From Aliiroseovarius zhejiangensis (GTDB lineage Bacteria; Pseudomonadota; Alphaproteobacteria; Rhodobacterales; Rhodobacteraceae), in NCBI RefSeq assembly GCF_014656375.1, contig NZ_BNCH01000002.1, positions 124,001-188,000 on the forward strand: a stretch of 64,000 nucleotides of DNA, read 5' to 3'. Shown here one piece after another: positions 41,449 through 51,307 of the stretch. Position numbers and translations under genes: made by a program. Each line of letters opens with the position of its first letter. Positions within the stretch are counted from its first letter, which is position 1. The notes beneath the pieces were generated by a model. That model made no database searches. It was not told the origin of the DNA and was given only the letters and a program-made list of their open reading frames with translations.

Positions 41449-43088
41449 ACCAGCCGCTCGATCTCTTTCGCGGCGCGCACGAAGTCGGCAAACAAGGGGG
41501 CCGGGTCGAAGGGCTTGGATTTCAGTTCCGGGTGAAACTGAACGCCGATGAACCACGGATGGTCCTTCCATTCGACGATTTCGGGCAGGCGACCGTCCGG
41601 CGACATGCCGGAAAAATGCAGGCCGCAATCTTCCAACTGATCACGATACTTGGTGTCCACCTCATAGCGGTGACGGTGGCGTTCTTCGATGGTGGTGGTG
41701 CCATAGATCTCGGCGACCTTGGACCCTTCGGCCAGTGTCGCGGTATAGGCGCCCAACCGCATCGTGCCGCCCTTGTCATCGGAGACCTTGCGCTTGACCC
41801 GATAGTTGCCCTGCACCCATTCCTTCAGGTGATACACCACGGGAGTAAACCGGGTTTCACCGGCCTCGTGGTCAAATTCCTCGGACCCGGCGTCCTTGAT
41901 CCCCGCGACGTTGCGCGCCGCTTCCACGACGGCCATCTGCATGCCCAGGCAGATCCCCAGATAGGGGATCTTGCGTTCACGGGCAAACTGCGCCGCCTTG
42001 ATCTTGCCCTCGGTGCCGCGTTCACCGAACCCGCCGGGCACAAGGATCGCGTGGAACCCGGCCAGATAGGGCGCGGGGTCTTCGTTGTCGAACAGTTCGG
42101 CATCCACCCATTCCAGTTTGACGCGCACCCGGTTGGCCATGCCCCCATGCATCAAAGCCTCTTTGATCGACTTATAGGCATCCTCAAGCTGGATATACTT
42201 GCCGACCACGGCCACGCGCACCTCGCCTTCGGCGTTGTGAATGCGATCTTCCACGTCTTCCCAACGGCGCAAGTCAGGCTTGGGGGCAGGGGCGATCTGG
42301 AACGCATCCAGCACCGCCTGATCCAGCCCGACATTGTGGAACGCCATTGGCGCTTCATAGATCGACTTCAGGTCATAGGCCGGAATGACCGCATCGGGGC
42401 GCACATTACAGAACAGCGCGATCTTGCCGCGTTCCTTTTCGGGGATCTCATGCTCGGCCCGGCAGACCAGCACATCGGGTGCGATACCGATCGAGCGCAA
42501 TTCCTTGACCGAGTGCTGGGTCGGCTTGGTCTTCAATTCGCCCGAGGCGGCAAGAAACGGCAGCAGTGTGAGATGCATGAAGATACACTGACCGCGCGGG
42601 CGTTCCTGGCTGAACTGGCGGATCGCTTCAAAGAAGGGCAGGGCTTCGATGTCACCGACGGTGCCGCCGATTTCACAGAGCATGAAATCAACCTCGTCGT
42701 CGCCGATCTCGATGAAGTCCTTGATTTCGTTGGTGACATGCGGGATCACCTGAATGGTTTTGCCCAGGTAATCGCCGCGGCGCTCTTTCTCCAGCACATT
42801 GGTATAGATGCGCCCCGAGGAAACGGAATCGGTCGCGCGTGCTGCCACCCCGGTGAAGCGTTCATAGTGGCCGAGATCCAGATCGGTTTCCGCGCCATCG
42901 TCGGTGACGAACACCTCGCCATGTTCAAACGGGCTCATCGTGCCGGGATCGACGTTCAGGTAAGGGTCAAGTTTGCGCATCCGCACCGAATAGCCGCGCG
43001 CCTGCAACAGCGCACCCAAGGCCGCCGCCGTCAGCCCCTTGCCCAAAGAAGAAACCACACCGCCGGTGATGAAAATGTAACGTGCCAT
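41445..43088 (-). CDS. pyrG: CTP synthase
   Basis: A 547-residue enzyme that makes CTP from UTP, ATP and glutamine. The synthetase half begins with [20 protein letters not shown] and has [15 protein letters not shown]. The glutamine amidotransferase half has nucleophile Cys380 in [17 protein letters not shown] and the His-Glu pair in [10 protein letters not shown]. Full family length. secG lies about 200 bases upstream on the same strand. Confidence 0.97.
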   Translation of the reverse strand: MARYIFITGGVVSSLGKGLTAAALGALLQARGYSVRMRKLDPYLNVDPGTMSPFEHGEVFVTDDGAETDLDLGHYERFTGVAARATDSVSSGRIYTNVLEKERRGDYLGKTIQVIPHVTNEIKDFIEIGDDEVDFMLCEIGGTVGDIEALPFFEAIRQFSQERPRGQCIFMHLTLLPFLAASGELKTKPTQHSVKELRSIGIAPDVLVCRAEHEIPEKERGKIALFCNVRPDAVIPAYDLKSIYEAPMAFHNVGLDQAVLDAFQIAPAPKPDLRRWEDVEDRIHNAEGEVRVAVVGKYIQLEDAYKSIKEALMHGGMANRVRVKLEWVDAELFDNEDPAPYLAGFHAILVPGGFGERGTEGKIKAAQFARERKIPYLGICLGMQMAVVEAARNVAGIKDAGSEEFDHEAGETRFTPVVYHLKEWVQGNYRVKRKVSDDKGGTMRLGAYTATLAEGSKVAEIYGTTTIEERHRHRYEVDTKYRDQLEDCGLHFSGMSPDGRLPEIVEWKDHPWFIGVQFHPELKSKPFDPAPLFADFVRAAKEIERLV

Positions 43089-43286
43089 GCGTCAGGCTGC
43101 CCCCGTGAAACCGGCGCCATCGCGCCTTTGAATATTGGCTTTCGAACCCTGCACACGGCCATGAAAAAGGCCCCGGCGAATCCGCTGTCCACGGGATTAA
43201 AGATATAACCGATTCCGGTCCCCCGCGCAACCGGATCGCAAGATGATGGGGCGGGAAATCCGCCCGTCCTCAAGGTGTTGTGGGTG

Positions 43287-43664
43287 TCAGTCCGCGCGCG
43301 GCGGGGTCAGGCTGTCATCTGCGCTGGTGGGCGGCAGAAGGTCCGAAACATCCGGTGTCACCGGCGCGTCGGGGGCGGCGGCGTCATCTGCCACAGGCGC
43401 TTCGATCCCCAGCGTATCAACCACCGAACTGTCGGCCGAGTTTTTCGCGGCAATCACTGTCAGGGTGATCGAGGTGCACAGAAACGCGATGGCGAAGATC
43501 CAGGTCAGCTTGCCAAGGGCCGTGGCCGCCCCGCGCGACGACATCACGCCACCACCGCCGCCACCACCAATGCCAAGTCCGCCACCTTCGGACCGCTGCA
43601 ACAGCACGATCCCGATCAGCCCAAGGGCCAGGATCAGGTGAATGACGAGGATGACGTTTTCCAT
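43287..43664 (-). CDS. secG: Protein-export membrane protein SecG
   Basis: A 125-residue SecG with two spans: near 2-22 (ENVILVIHLILALGLIGIVL) and 52-72 (WIFAIAFLCTSITLTVIAA). The usual LLQRSEGGGLGIGGGGGGG loop lies between them. The C-terminal 45 residues are Ala/Pro/Asp-rich and cytoplasmic or periplasmic, longer than in enterobacteria but normal for Rhodobacterales. It is part of SecYEG. Confidence 0.93.
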   Translation of the reverse strand: MENVILVIHLILALGLIGIVLLQRSEGGGLGIGGGGGGGVMSSRGAATALGKLTWIFAIAFLCTSITLTVIAAKNSADSSVVDTLGIEAPVADDAAAPDAPVTPDVSDLLPPTSADDSLTPPRAD

Positions 43665-43860
43665 AAGGGACGCTTCCGTGGCTGGGGTTCGTTCGATCTG
43701 CGGGGCTATGTAGGGGAAAAGCAGAAGGGGTGCAAGCAGCGCGGAGCTCCAATCTGCATTTCTGTCCGCGTTTCCCCGATCTCATGCGAATTACGGGTTT
43801 CACACGCGGGTAAGTGCCGCTATGACCCTAGCGGGTTTTCTTTGAGACAGGAAAAAGATC

Positions 43861-45156
43861 ATGGCCAATGTAGTCGTCGTAGGTGCCCAGTGGGGCGATG
43901 AGGGAAAGGGCAAGATCGTTGACTGGCTCAGCGAACGTGCCGATGTGATCGCGCGTTTTCAAGGGGGGCACAATGCGGGCCATACACTGGTCGTGGACGG
44001 CAAGGTTTACAAGCTGCACGCGCTGCCCTCGGGCGTGGTGCGCGGTGGCAAGCTGTCGGTGATCGGCAATGGCGTCGTGCTGGACCCGTGGCACCTGCTG
44101 AAAGAGATCGAGACGATCACCGGACAAGGGGTCGAGATTTCGCCCGACACGCTGATGATTGCCGAAAACACGCCGCTGATCCTGCCGTTCCACGGTGAAC
44201 TTGACCGCGCGCGGGAAGAGGCCGCATCGAAAGGCACCAAGATCGGCACCACCGGGCGCGGCATTGGCCCGTGTTACGAAGACAAGGTGGGGCGTCGCGC
44301 CATCCGCGTGGCCGATCTGGCCGATCCGGTCACGCTTGAAACCCGGGTGGATCGCGCGCTTCAACACCATGACCCGCTGCGCAAGGGGTTGGGGATCGAC
44401 CCGATCGACCGCGACGCCCTGATTGCGCAACTGAAAGAGGTCGCCCCGAAAATCCTGCGCTTCGCCGCCCCCGTCTGGAAGGTCCTGAACGAAAAGCGCA
44501 AGGCCGGTAAACGCATTCTGTTTGAAGGGGCACAAGGCGCGCTTCTGGACATTGATTTCGGCACCTACCCCTTCGTCACATCCTCGAACGTGATTGCCGG
44601 TCAGGCGGCGACGGGCGTGGGGATCGGCCCCGGCTCGATCGACTATGTGCTGGGGATCGTGAAGGCCTATACGACCCGCGTGGGCGAAGGTCCGTTCCCG
44701 ACCGAGTTGGACGATGCAGATGGTCAGCGTCTGGGCGAGCGTGGACACGAGTTTGGCACCACCACCGGGCGCAAGCGCCGCTGTGGCTGGTTCGATGCAG
44801 CCCTTGTGCGTCAGACCTGCGCGACCTCGGGCGTGTCGGGCATTTCGCTGACCAAGCTCGACGTGCTGGACGGGTTTGAAACCCTGAAGATCTGCGTTGG
44901 CTACGAGCTGGACGGCAAGCAGTTGGATTACCTGCCCACCGCCGAGAACGAACAGGCCCGCTGCACCCCGATCTATGAAGAAATGCCCGGCTGGTCGGAA
45001 ACCACCGAAGGCGCGCGCAGTTGGAACGATCTGCCTGCCAACGCGATCAAATACGTGAAACGCGTGGAAGAGCTGATCGAGTGCCCCGTCGCCCTTCTGT
45101 CCACCAGCCCCGAACGCGATGACACGATCCTTGTCACCGACCCGTTCGCGGATTGA
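43861..45156 (+). CDS. purA: Adenylosuccinate synthetase
   Basis: A 431-residue enzyme of the first committed step from IMP to AMP. It has the GTP-binding [14 protein letters not shown], the NAGHTLV segment, [20 protein letters not shown] and the [13 protein letters not shown] motif. It is divergent from secG, with a 196-base gap. A DUF2842 gene follows by 13 bases, probably on one transcript up to the terminator at 45474-45507. Confidence 0.97.
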   Translation: MANVVVVGAQWGDEGKGKIVDWLSERADVIARFQGGHNAGHTLVVDGKVYKLHALPSGVVRGGKLSVIGNGVVLDPWHLLKEIETITGQGVEISPDTLMIAENTPLILPFHGELDRAREEAASKGTKIGTTGRGIGPCYEDKVGRRAIRVADLADPVTLETRVDRALQHHDPLRKGLGIDPIDRDALIAQLKEVAPKILRFAAPVWKVLNEKRKAGKRILFEGAQGALLDIDFGTYPFVTSSNVIAGQAATGVGIGPGSIDYVLGIVKAYTTRVGEGPFPTELDDADGQRLGERGHEFGTTTGRKRRCGWFDAALVRQTCATSGVSGISLTKLDVLDGFETLKICVGYELDGKQLDYLPTAENEQARCTPIYEEMPGWSETTEGARSWNDLPANAIKYVKRVEELIECPVALLSTSPERDDTILVTDPFAD

Positions 45157-45169
45157 TCGGGGGCAGGCC

Positions 45170-45448
45170 ATGGCACTCAGTTACAAAGCACGCAAGCGGC
45201 TGTCGCTGCTGGTTTTGGTGGTCGGGCTTCCGCTTTATATCCTTGTGGCCGTGAAAGTGGTCAGCCTGTTTGATCGCCCGCCGATCCTTGTGGAGCTTTT
45301 GGTGTATGTGGTGCTGGGGTTTCTTTGGATGATCCCGCTGCGCAAGGTGTTCCTGGGCGTGGGCAAGCCCGACCCGGATGCCGACCCGGACAGCTATCCG
45401 CGTGATCCGGTGGACCCCGACACGAAATCGCGCGGCCCGAAACGCTGA
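45170..45448 (+). CDS. DUF2842 small membrane protein
   Basis: A 92-residue protein that begins MALSYKARKRLSLLVLVVGL. Spans lie near 12-32 and 40-58. PLRKVFLGVGKPDPDADPD and a polar tail end it. This is the pattern of the Alphaproteobacteria-only DUF2842 family, which has no known function. It starts 13 bases after purA with a GGGGGCAGG site. Confidence 0.88.
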   Translation: MALSYKARKRLSLLVLVVGLPLYILVAVKVVSLFDRPPILVELLVYVVLGFLWMIPLRKVFLGVGKPDPDADPDSYPRDPVDPDTKSRGPKR

Positions 45449-45473
45449 GCCCCTTCAGCCTGACCGCCAAAAC

Positions 45474-45507
45474 AAAAAGCACGGCCCGAAAATGGCCGTG
45501 CTTTTTT
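45474..45507. terminator. Bidirectional terminator between DUF2842 and the acidic-protein gene
   Basis: A perfect 13-bp stem, AAAAAGCACGGCC/GGCCGTGCTTTTT, with a 7-base loop ends in T6. It serves the purA-DUF2842 transcript and the convergent gene at 45525. Confidence 0.93.
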
Positions 45508-45524
45508 AGTTAAATTTTAGCAGG

Positions 45525-47558
45525 TTAGGCTGTCTGACGTCCGCTTTCGTCGGTGTCTTCGCCTTCCGCCAGGGCAAAGCGGCCCGGTGCGATCTTGTTG
45601 ATCCGGCCTTCGCGCAGCAGACGGCCAAAGGCGCGCAAGGCTTCCTCGCGCGAGATGCCGCCACTCACATTCAGCCCGACCACCAACCGCATCACATGCG
45701 GGCGGCTGAATTGCGGCAGGCCCTGAACTTTCGTGGCATAGGTCGCGGCGGCTTCCATCAATCCGGTCATGTCCGACGCATCCGCCCCGTTGACATAGGC
45801 GGCAAACCCGTCCTGCGACGGGTCGGCGGATACCGCGCCAATGGTCTTGCCGGCAATGTCGGCGGAGCCCTGACCGGCAACGGTTTCGGCCTTGCTGCCG
45901 GGTTTGCGGCTGACGCGGCGTGGGCGCACGATCCGCACCGCCTTGTTGCCCTTGGCATCGGCCGTATCATCATCTTCGTCTTCCACCGGGGCATCGACCC
46001 GCTGTTCGGACACCAGAACCAGCGGGGCCATCCGCAGACTGCTGCCTTTCGCTTCGGTCGGTTCCGGGCGTTTCGGGCGCACGGCGCGGGCCAGATCTTC
46101 GCGGTACGGATCTTCTTCGTGATCGCCGTCGTCAAGTTCGCCTGCGTCCTCATCGGCGCGCTTGGCTTGCACCGCGGCTTTCAGATGCTCGATCGAGTTG
46201 CGGCGGCGCGACGCTTCCTGGCTGTCCATCTTGTCGTTGGTTTCGGCCAGGATGCGGTTCAGCGTCTCGTCGCTTTGATCGGCGGCGCCGTTGTCGAAGA
46301 CCTGTTCGCGGCGTTCCCGGCGTGCTTCGGTCTTTACCTCGTGGTCGATCATGTTCAGCAGTTTCAGGGCCGACGGATCGTCCTGATCCTCGTCCGAGGC
46401 GCTTGTGTCGTCCCGATCCGCTTCGTCGTCATCCAGAATGGTCGCGTCTTCCACATCCTTGGGCGTGACGGCCAGTTCTTCGACCCCGTCTTCGCGGCGC
46501 ATCCGCTTCACGCGCACAACGCGGTTCACGGGACGCAGCGGTTCGGGTTCGTCGTCGAAACTGTGTTCCAGAAGGTTGGTGACACCATCTTCGATGTCCA
46601 GATCGGCATCGCCTTCGTCGTCATAGTCCGCGGCCTGTTGGGCACCGTCGTTGTCCGCGGCATCGCCCTGGGCGTTCAACTGTGACAGGATGGCATCCAC
46701 GTCTTCATCCGTGTCCGCAGGTGCCTTTGCCTCGTCAGACAAAACCAGCGGGCCGTTCGCTTCGGCATCATCGTCAGACGCGGCGGGCGTGGCGTCCTTG
46801 GCATCATCCGATGCGTCGGCACCATAGAACGGTTCGGCATCCGGATCATCGGCATAGCCGTCCTGATCGGTGTCGTTGGCCACCGCGCGGATCCGTTCCA
46901 GCTTGGCCTCGGCACTGTCGCCATCAACCGTGTCATCCGAGGCTGCATCCAGCTGTGCCGGGTCGTGGGTGGCGGCTTCTTCTGCCATATGTTCGAAATT
47001 GTCATGCGCGTGGGGATCGGTGGCGACGGGCTGATCCTCGGCACCCGGCCCTTCTTCTTGCTTGTCCTCTTGCTCAGCCTTCACGGGGTCGGCTTCGGCG
47101 GGTGTGTCTTCTGCCGGCGCGGCGTCGCTCGTGTCTGGCGCAGCTTCACCTTTCACGGCCTCGGGCGCATCCGTTGCGGCGTGTTCGCCCGTCGGGGCAT
47201 CGGCCTGATCTTCGTCTTCGGCCTGACCTTCACTGTCCTCGTCCAGCAGCGCCTGACCGGCCACCAGCGTGGCGCCGGTTTTTGTAACTGCGGGCAGGGC
47301 CGTGCCTTCCTGACGCAACACCACGCCATCGTCTTCCACACGGGCCTGAACGCGTTTCTGAATCTCGCGTTCGGCAATGCGATGCAGAACTTCGGCATCG
47401 GGGGTCGGGGGTTCCGCTCCGAAATAGCGGTCATCCGCCGCAAGGTCGCGAAAATACTCCGCGATCGACTTCATGGTGCCGAATGGTTCGTCGAATCCCT
47501 CAAGCGTGCACGAAAAGGTGCCATAGGATACAGTGAGGATTTTGCTGTTGCTCACCAT
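45525..47558 (-). CDS. Very acidic, largely disordered protein with folded ends
   Basis: A 677-residue protein. The N-terminal 80 residues look folded ([36 protein letters not shown]). The C-terminal 95 look like a small winged-helix domain ([40 protein letters not shown]). Between them lie some 400 residues dominated by Asp, Glu and Ala, with short basic patches ([26 protein letters not shown]). Such a layout suggests a scaffold, DNA-mimic or chromosome-associated protein. I do not recognise a functional family. The ATG at 47558 is used; GGAGGAG lies some 12-15 bases upstream, a loose spacing. Confidence 0.8.
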   Translation of the reverse strand: MVSNSKILTVSYGTFSCTLEGFDEPFGTMKSIAEYFRDLAADDRYFGAEPPTPDAEVLHRIAEREIQKRVQARVEDDGVVLRQEGTALPAVTKTGATLVAGQALLDEDSEGQAEDEDQADAPTGEHAATDAPEAVKGEAAPDTSDAAPAEDTPAEADPVKAEQEDKQEEGPGAEDQPVATDPHAHDNFEHMAEEAATHDPAQLDAASDDTVDGDSAEAKLERIRAVANDTDQDGYADDPDAEPFYGADASDDAKDATPAASDDDAEANGPLVLSDEAKAPADTDEDVDAILSQLNAQGDAADNDGAQQAADYDDEGDADLDIEDGVTNLLEHSFDDEPEPLRPVNRVVRVKRMRREDGVEELAVTPKDVEDATILDDDEADRDDTSASDEDQDDPSALKLLNMIDHEVKTEARRERREQVFDNGAADQSDETLNRILAETNDKMDSQEASRRRNSIEHLKAAVQAKRADEDAGELDDGDHEEDPYREDLARAVRPKRPEPTEAKGSSLRMAPLVLVSEQRVDAPVEDEDDDTADAKGNKAVRIVRPRRVSRKPGSKAETVAGQGSADIAGKTIGAVSADPSQDGFAAYVNGADASDMTGLMEAAATYATKVQGLPQFSRPHVMRLVVGLNVSGGISREEALRAFGRLLREGRINKIAPGRFALAEGEDTDESGRQTA

Positions 47559-47694
47559 TGATAACTCACTTTCTCCTCCGAAACTGCGCAGGTATACACA
47601 GCCTACATCGTTCCGGGAGCTTAAACAAAACTGTGCAAAACACAGCATTTTTAACCGGATAAAACCGTTCCTAAGCCCAGATTGGGAGACAATT

Positions 47695-48384
47695 GTGTCC
47701 ATAATGAGATATTTTCGCCAATTTTCTCACAATGTGACCATGTTGGGTGGCGGGGCGGTCACACCACAGACGCTTGCGCAGTGTTTGCAGCTTGCGCCCG
47801 ACCTGGTGGCCGCCGATGGCGGGGCGGATCAGGCGCTGGAACTGGGGCATATGCCCGTGGCGGTGGCGGGTGATATGGACAGTGTGTCCGACCGGGCGCG
47901 CAAGACCATTGGCGCAGACCGGTTCATCGAGACCCCGGACCAGAATCGCACCGACTTTCACAAGACGCTGGACCTGATCGACGCGCCGCTGGTCCTGGGC
48001 GTGGGGTTCATGGGCAAGCGGCTGGATCATGAACTGGCCTGCTACAACACCCTTGTGCGGCTGCCGGAAAAGCGTGTGATTCTGGTGGGCGAGGTGGATA
48101 TCTGTTTTCACCTGTCCCGCCCGCTGAAAATGTCCCTGCCGGTTGGCACGCGGTTTTCGCTGTTTCCCATGGCGCAGGTGACGGTGCAGGCGACCGGGCT
48201 GGTCTGGCCGGTCGAGGACCTTCAGATGTCGCCCTGGGGCATGATCGGCACGTCAAACGAAACCAACGCGCCCGGGGTCACGGTTGCGGCGGATGGTCCG
48301 GGGCTTCTGGTGATCCTGCCGCGCGCCCATCTGAAGGATGCCATTGCGGCGTTGACCACCGGCGGTGACGCGACCGAAGCCTAA
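47695..48384 (+). CDS. thiN: Thiamine diphosphokinase
   Basis: A 229-residue enzyme that converts thiamine and ATP to ThDP, the cofactor of the transketolase and IOR encoded in this window. It shows [24 protein letters not shown], the [14 protein letters not shown] segment, [19 protein letters not shown] and the C-terminal thiamine-binding [12 protein letters not shown] at 47695 follows GGGAG at 6 bases and is preferred to the in-frame ATG at 47704. It is divergent from the acidic-protein gene; its stop overlaps that of the convergent sdaA gene by a few bases. Confidence 0.9.
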   Translation: MSIMRYFRQFSHNVTMLGGGAVTPQTLAQCLQLAPDLVAADGGADQALELGHMPVAVAGDMDSVSDRARKTIGADRFIETPDQNRTDFHKTLDLIDAPLVLGVGFMGKRLDHELACYNTLVRLPEKRVILVGEVDICFHLSRPLKMSLPVGTRFSLFPMAQVTVQATGLVWPVEDLQMSPWGMIGTSNETNAPGVTVAADGPGLLVILPRAHLKDAIAALTTGGDATEA

Positions 48385-49760
48385 CAGTTCGGGACATTCA
48401 CGGCCAAACCGCCCAGCGAGGTCTCTTTATACTTTTCCGACATATCCTGCCCGGTCTCGAACATCGTCTTGATGCAGGCGTCCAGCGGTACAAGATGGGT
48501 GCCGTCGCCGCGCAACGCCAGCGAGGCCGCGGACACCGCCTTGATCGCGCCCAGCCCGTTGCGTTCGATGCAGGGCACCTGCACCAGTCCCCGCACCGGG
48601 TCGCAGGTCAGGCCAAGGTGGTGTTCCAACGCGATCTCGGCCGCGTTCTCGATCTGCATGGGGCTGCCGCCCATCACGGCGCACAGCCCGGCTGCAGCCA
48701 TCGCACTGGCCGATCCGACCTCGGCCTGGCACCCCGCTTCAGCGCCCGAGATCGAGGCGTTGTGCTTCACGATCCCGCCGATGGCCGAAGCGGTCAGCAG
48801 AAACTCGTGCACCCGTGACGGCACCGCGCCGGGCACGTGGTTCAGCCAGTATCGCACCACCGCCGGCAGAACGCCCGCCGCGCCATTGGTCGGGCTGGTC
48901 ACGACCTGACCGCCCGCGGCGTTTTCCTCGTTCACCGCCATGGCATAGACGCTCATCCAATCGTTGATGATGTGCGGGGCGGACAGGTTCATCCCCTGTT
49001 CGGCCATCAGGCTGTCATGGATCGCCTTCGCGCGGCGGCGCACCAGAAGACCTCCGGGCAAGGTGCCATCGGTGGACAGCCCCCGCTCGATACAGGCATT
49101 CATCACCTCCCAGATCCGGTCCAGCCCTTCGGCCAGTTCGGCGGGTCCCATATGCTCCAGTTCGTTAGCGCGCTTCATCTCGGCGATTGTTTTGCCCGAC
49201 TCGCGCGCCATCTCAAGCATCTGGGCGGCGGTATCGAACGGATAGGGATGCCGTTTTGCATCGCGCGCGTCCATCACGGCCTCGCGCGCCTGTTCCGCTT
49301 CGGTCACGACGAAGCCGCCACCGATGGAATAATAGGTCTCGCGCACCACCACATCGCCCTGCGCGTCGGTGGCCATCAGTTGCATCCCGTTGGCATGGCC
49401 GGGCAGGGGTGTTTCATAGTCAAACAAAAGATCCGTCTTGGGTGCGAATGCCAGCGGGTCCAACCCTTCGGGATGCACGGTTCCGGTGCGCGCGATTTCG
49501 GCCAGGGTGGTTTCGGCGCGCGCGTGGTCGTAGGTGTCGGGCAGGAACCCGGCCAATCCCAGGATAGTAGCCCTGTCGGTGGCATGTCCCACACCGGTAA
49601 ACGCGAGCGACCCATGCAGAGAGGCGCGCAACCCATGCACCTTGAAGGGCTGCGCCCGCAGATGGTCCAGAAACCGTCCGCCCGCCACCATCGGACCCAT
49701 CGTATGGGACGAACTGGGGCCAACCCCGATTTTGAACATATCGAAGACAGACAGGAACAT
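48381..49760 (-). CDS. sdaA: L-serine dehydratase (Fe-S, single chain)
   Basis: A 459-residue enzyme that deaminates L-serine to pyruvate. The N-terminal beta region has FDMFKIGVGPSSSHTMGPM. The alpha region carries the cluster cysteines, with ASISGAEAGCQAEVGSASA and LGLTCDPVRGLVQVPCIERN. The ATG at 49760 has GAGG 5 bases before it; the in-frame ATG at 49775 has no ribosome site. Its stop overlaps thiN's stop on the other strand, with no room for a terminator between them. Confidence 0.95.
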   Translation of the reverse strand: MFLSVFDMFKIGVGPSSSHTMGPMVAGGRFLDHLRAQPFKVHGLRASLHGSLAFTGVGHATDRATILGLAGFLPDTYDHARAETTLAEIARTGTVHPEGLDPLAFAPKTDLLFDYETPLPGHANGMQLMATDAQGDVVVRETYYSIGGGFVVTEAEQAREAVMDARDAKRHPYPFDTAAQMLEMARESGKTIAEMKRANELEHMGPAELAEGLDRIWEVMNACIERGLSTDGTLPGGLLVRRRAKAIHDSLMAEQGMNLSAPHIINDWMSVYAMAVNEENAAGGQVVTSPTNGAAGVLPAVVRYWLNHVPGAVPSRVHEFLLTASAIGGIVKHNASISGAEAGCQAEVGSASAMAAAGLCAVMGGSPMQIENAAEIALEHHLGLTCDPVRGLVQVPCIERNGLGAIKAVSAASLALRGDGTHLVPLDACIKTMFETGQDMSEKYKETSLGGLAVNVPNC

Positions 49761-49840
49761 GGCGACCTCGTGCATTTGCAGGTTGGATCAGGTTGATCAA
49801 TTCGCGCGCGCATGTCCGCGCAAAAACGACGCTTTTTGCG

Positions 49841-50203
49841 TCAGTCCGGCCGGGTCAGCACGAAAGCCGCCCCCGCGCCCATCAGAACCGCCTGTGCCAG
49901 CAAGACCAGAGGCGGCGCGCCAAGGATCAGAGACACGACAAAAACCAGCGTCATCATGAAGACCGCCAGCATTTTCGCCCGGCGCGAGATCGCGCCGCGC
50001 TCCTCCCAATCCTTGATCGCCGGGCCGAAATGGGCGTGGTCAATCAACCAGGCGCGCGCCTTTGGACTGCCCTTGCCGAAGGCAAAGGCCGCCACCAGCA
50101 GGAAAGGCGTGGTGGGCAAGACGGGCAGGATCACTCCGATCAGCCCCAGCGCCACCGCGCACCACCCCAGCGCCATATAGACATATCTGCTCATCCGATG
50201 CAT
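49841..50203 (-). CDS. DUF454 (YbaN-like) membrane protein
   Basis: A 120-residue protein with the DUF454 core: MALGWCAVALGLIGVILPVL, PTTPFLLVAAFAFGKGSPKA, WLIDHAHFGPAIKDWEERGA and ISRRAKMLAVFMM, plus a final span near 85-110. The ATG at 50203 follows AAGGG by 4 bases; ATG 50194 is too far from it. In other Proteobacteria ybaN-like genes are often found near haem or iron genes. Function unknown. Confidence 0.88.
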   Translation of the reverse strand: MHRMSRYVYMALGWCAVALGLIGVILPVLPTTPFLLVAAFAFGKGSPKARAWLIDHAHFGPAIKDWEERGAISRRAKMLAVFMMTLVFVVSLILGAPPLVLLAQAVLMGAGAAFVLTRPD

Positions 50204-50388
50204 GCAGCCCTTGCCGGAAATCGTTGCGCCAGCATTGGGCGATGAGGGGGGGAATGTCCACCCGGTGGCGCCGGCGGTCTCCAGGCGGCAAAAATTGGCG
50301 ATGTGCTGTGTTCCCCTCTCGCCAGTCCGGACCATGCGTTTTATAACGCTGACAACTCGAAACATGCGCCACAAGGGGAATCGCTGCC

Positions 50389-51171
50389 ATGTCCGGAGAA
50401 CTCTCACCCATCGACACCGCCAAATTCGTCGCAGCCAAGCGGGCGGTTCAATATGTCGAAGACGGGATGCGCGTGGGGCTGGGCACCGGGTCCACCGCCG
50501 CCTGGATGGTGCGCTGCCTGGGCGAACGGGTGCGCAGCGAGGGCCTGAAGATCACCGGCGTGCCGACCAGCACCCGCACCGCCGAGCTGGCGCAGCAGGT
50601 GGGGATCACCGTCACCACGCTGGACGAGGCCAAGTGGCTGGACCTGACCATTGACGGCACCGACGAATACGACCCCGACCTGTGCCTGATCAAAGGCGGC
50701 GGCGGGGCGCATTTGCAGGAAAAGATCGTTGCCACCGCGTCCGACCGGATGGTGGTGATCGCGGACCCGACCAAGGGCGTTGACGTGCTGGGCGCCTTCC
50801 CCTTGCCGATCGAGGTCATCCCTTTCGGCCTGCAAGCCACCAAGGGACTGGTCGAGGAACTGCTGGCCGCGATGGACGTTCTGGACAGCAAGGCGGTGCT
50901 GCGCGAAAAGGGCGGCGTGCCCTTTGTCACCGACGAGGGCAACCACATCATCGACCTGCATCTGAAGCGCATTCAGGATCCGCGCAAGCTCTCGATGGTG
51001 TTGAACCAGGTGCCGGGGGTGGTCGAGAACGGGTTGTTCATCGACATTTGCGATGCGGTTGTCATCGGCCATGGCGATGGCCGGGTCGAGGTGATCGACA
51101 TCAACGAAGGCACCCACGAGGAAGAGCGGATCGAGTTTGCTGACAGTGCAAACATTTTTGCAGATATCTGA
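50389..51171 (+). CDS. rpiA: Ribose-5-phosphate isomerase A
   Basis: A 260-residue enzyme that interconverts ribose-5-phosphate and ribulose-5-phosphate. The signature motifs are GLGTGSTAAWMVRCLGER, LDLTIDGTDEYDPDL with the catalytic Asp pair, LIKGGGGAHLQEKIVA with the catalytic Glu, and KGGVPFVTDEGNHIIDL. AAGGGGA precedes the ATG. A separate 137-base gap leads to gor. Works in the same pathway as the transketolase at 6.6 kb. Confidence 0.96.
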   Translation: MSGELSPIDTAKFVAAKRAVQYVEDGMRVGLGTGSTAAWMVRCLGERVRSEGLKITGVPTSTRTAELAQQVGITVTTLDEAKWLDLTIDGTDEYDPDLCLIKGGGGAHLQEKIVATASDRMVVIADPTKGVDVLGAFPLPIEVIPFGLQATKGLVEELLAAMDVLDSKAVLREKGGVPFVTDEGNHIIDLHLKRIQDPRKLSMVLNQVPGVVENGLFIDICDAVVIGHGDGRVEVIDINEGTHEEERIEFADSANIFADI

Positions 51172-51307
51172 CACTTCTACACGGCTTCGACACGCGCAAA
51201 CGTGAACCATGTGACATTTCCGGCTCTGGAAACCCGGCGGCGTTGCCCATAGCTTCTGCCGCAATGTGATTTGCACCCTGACGATATGGTCGGGGCAGGA
51301 AAGGTGA

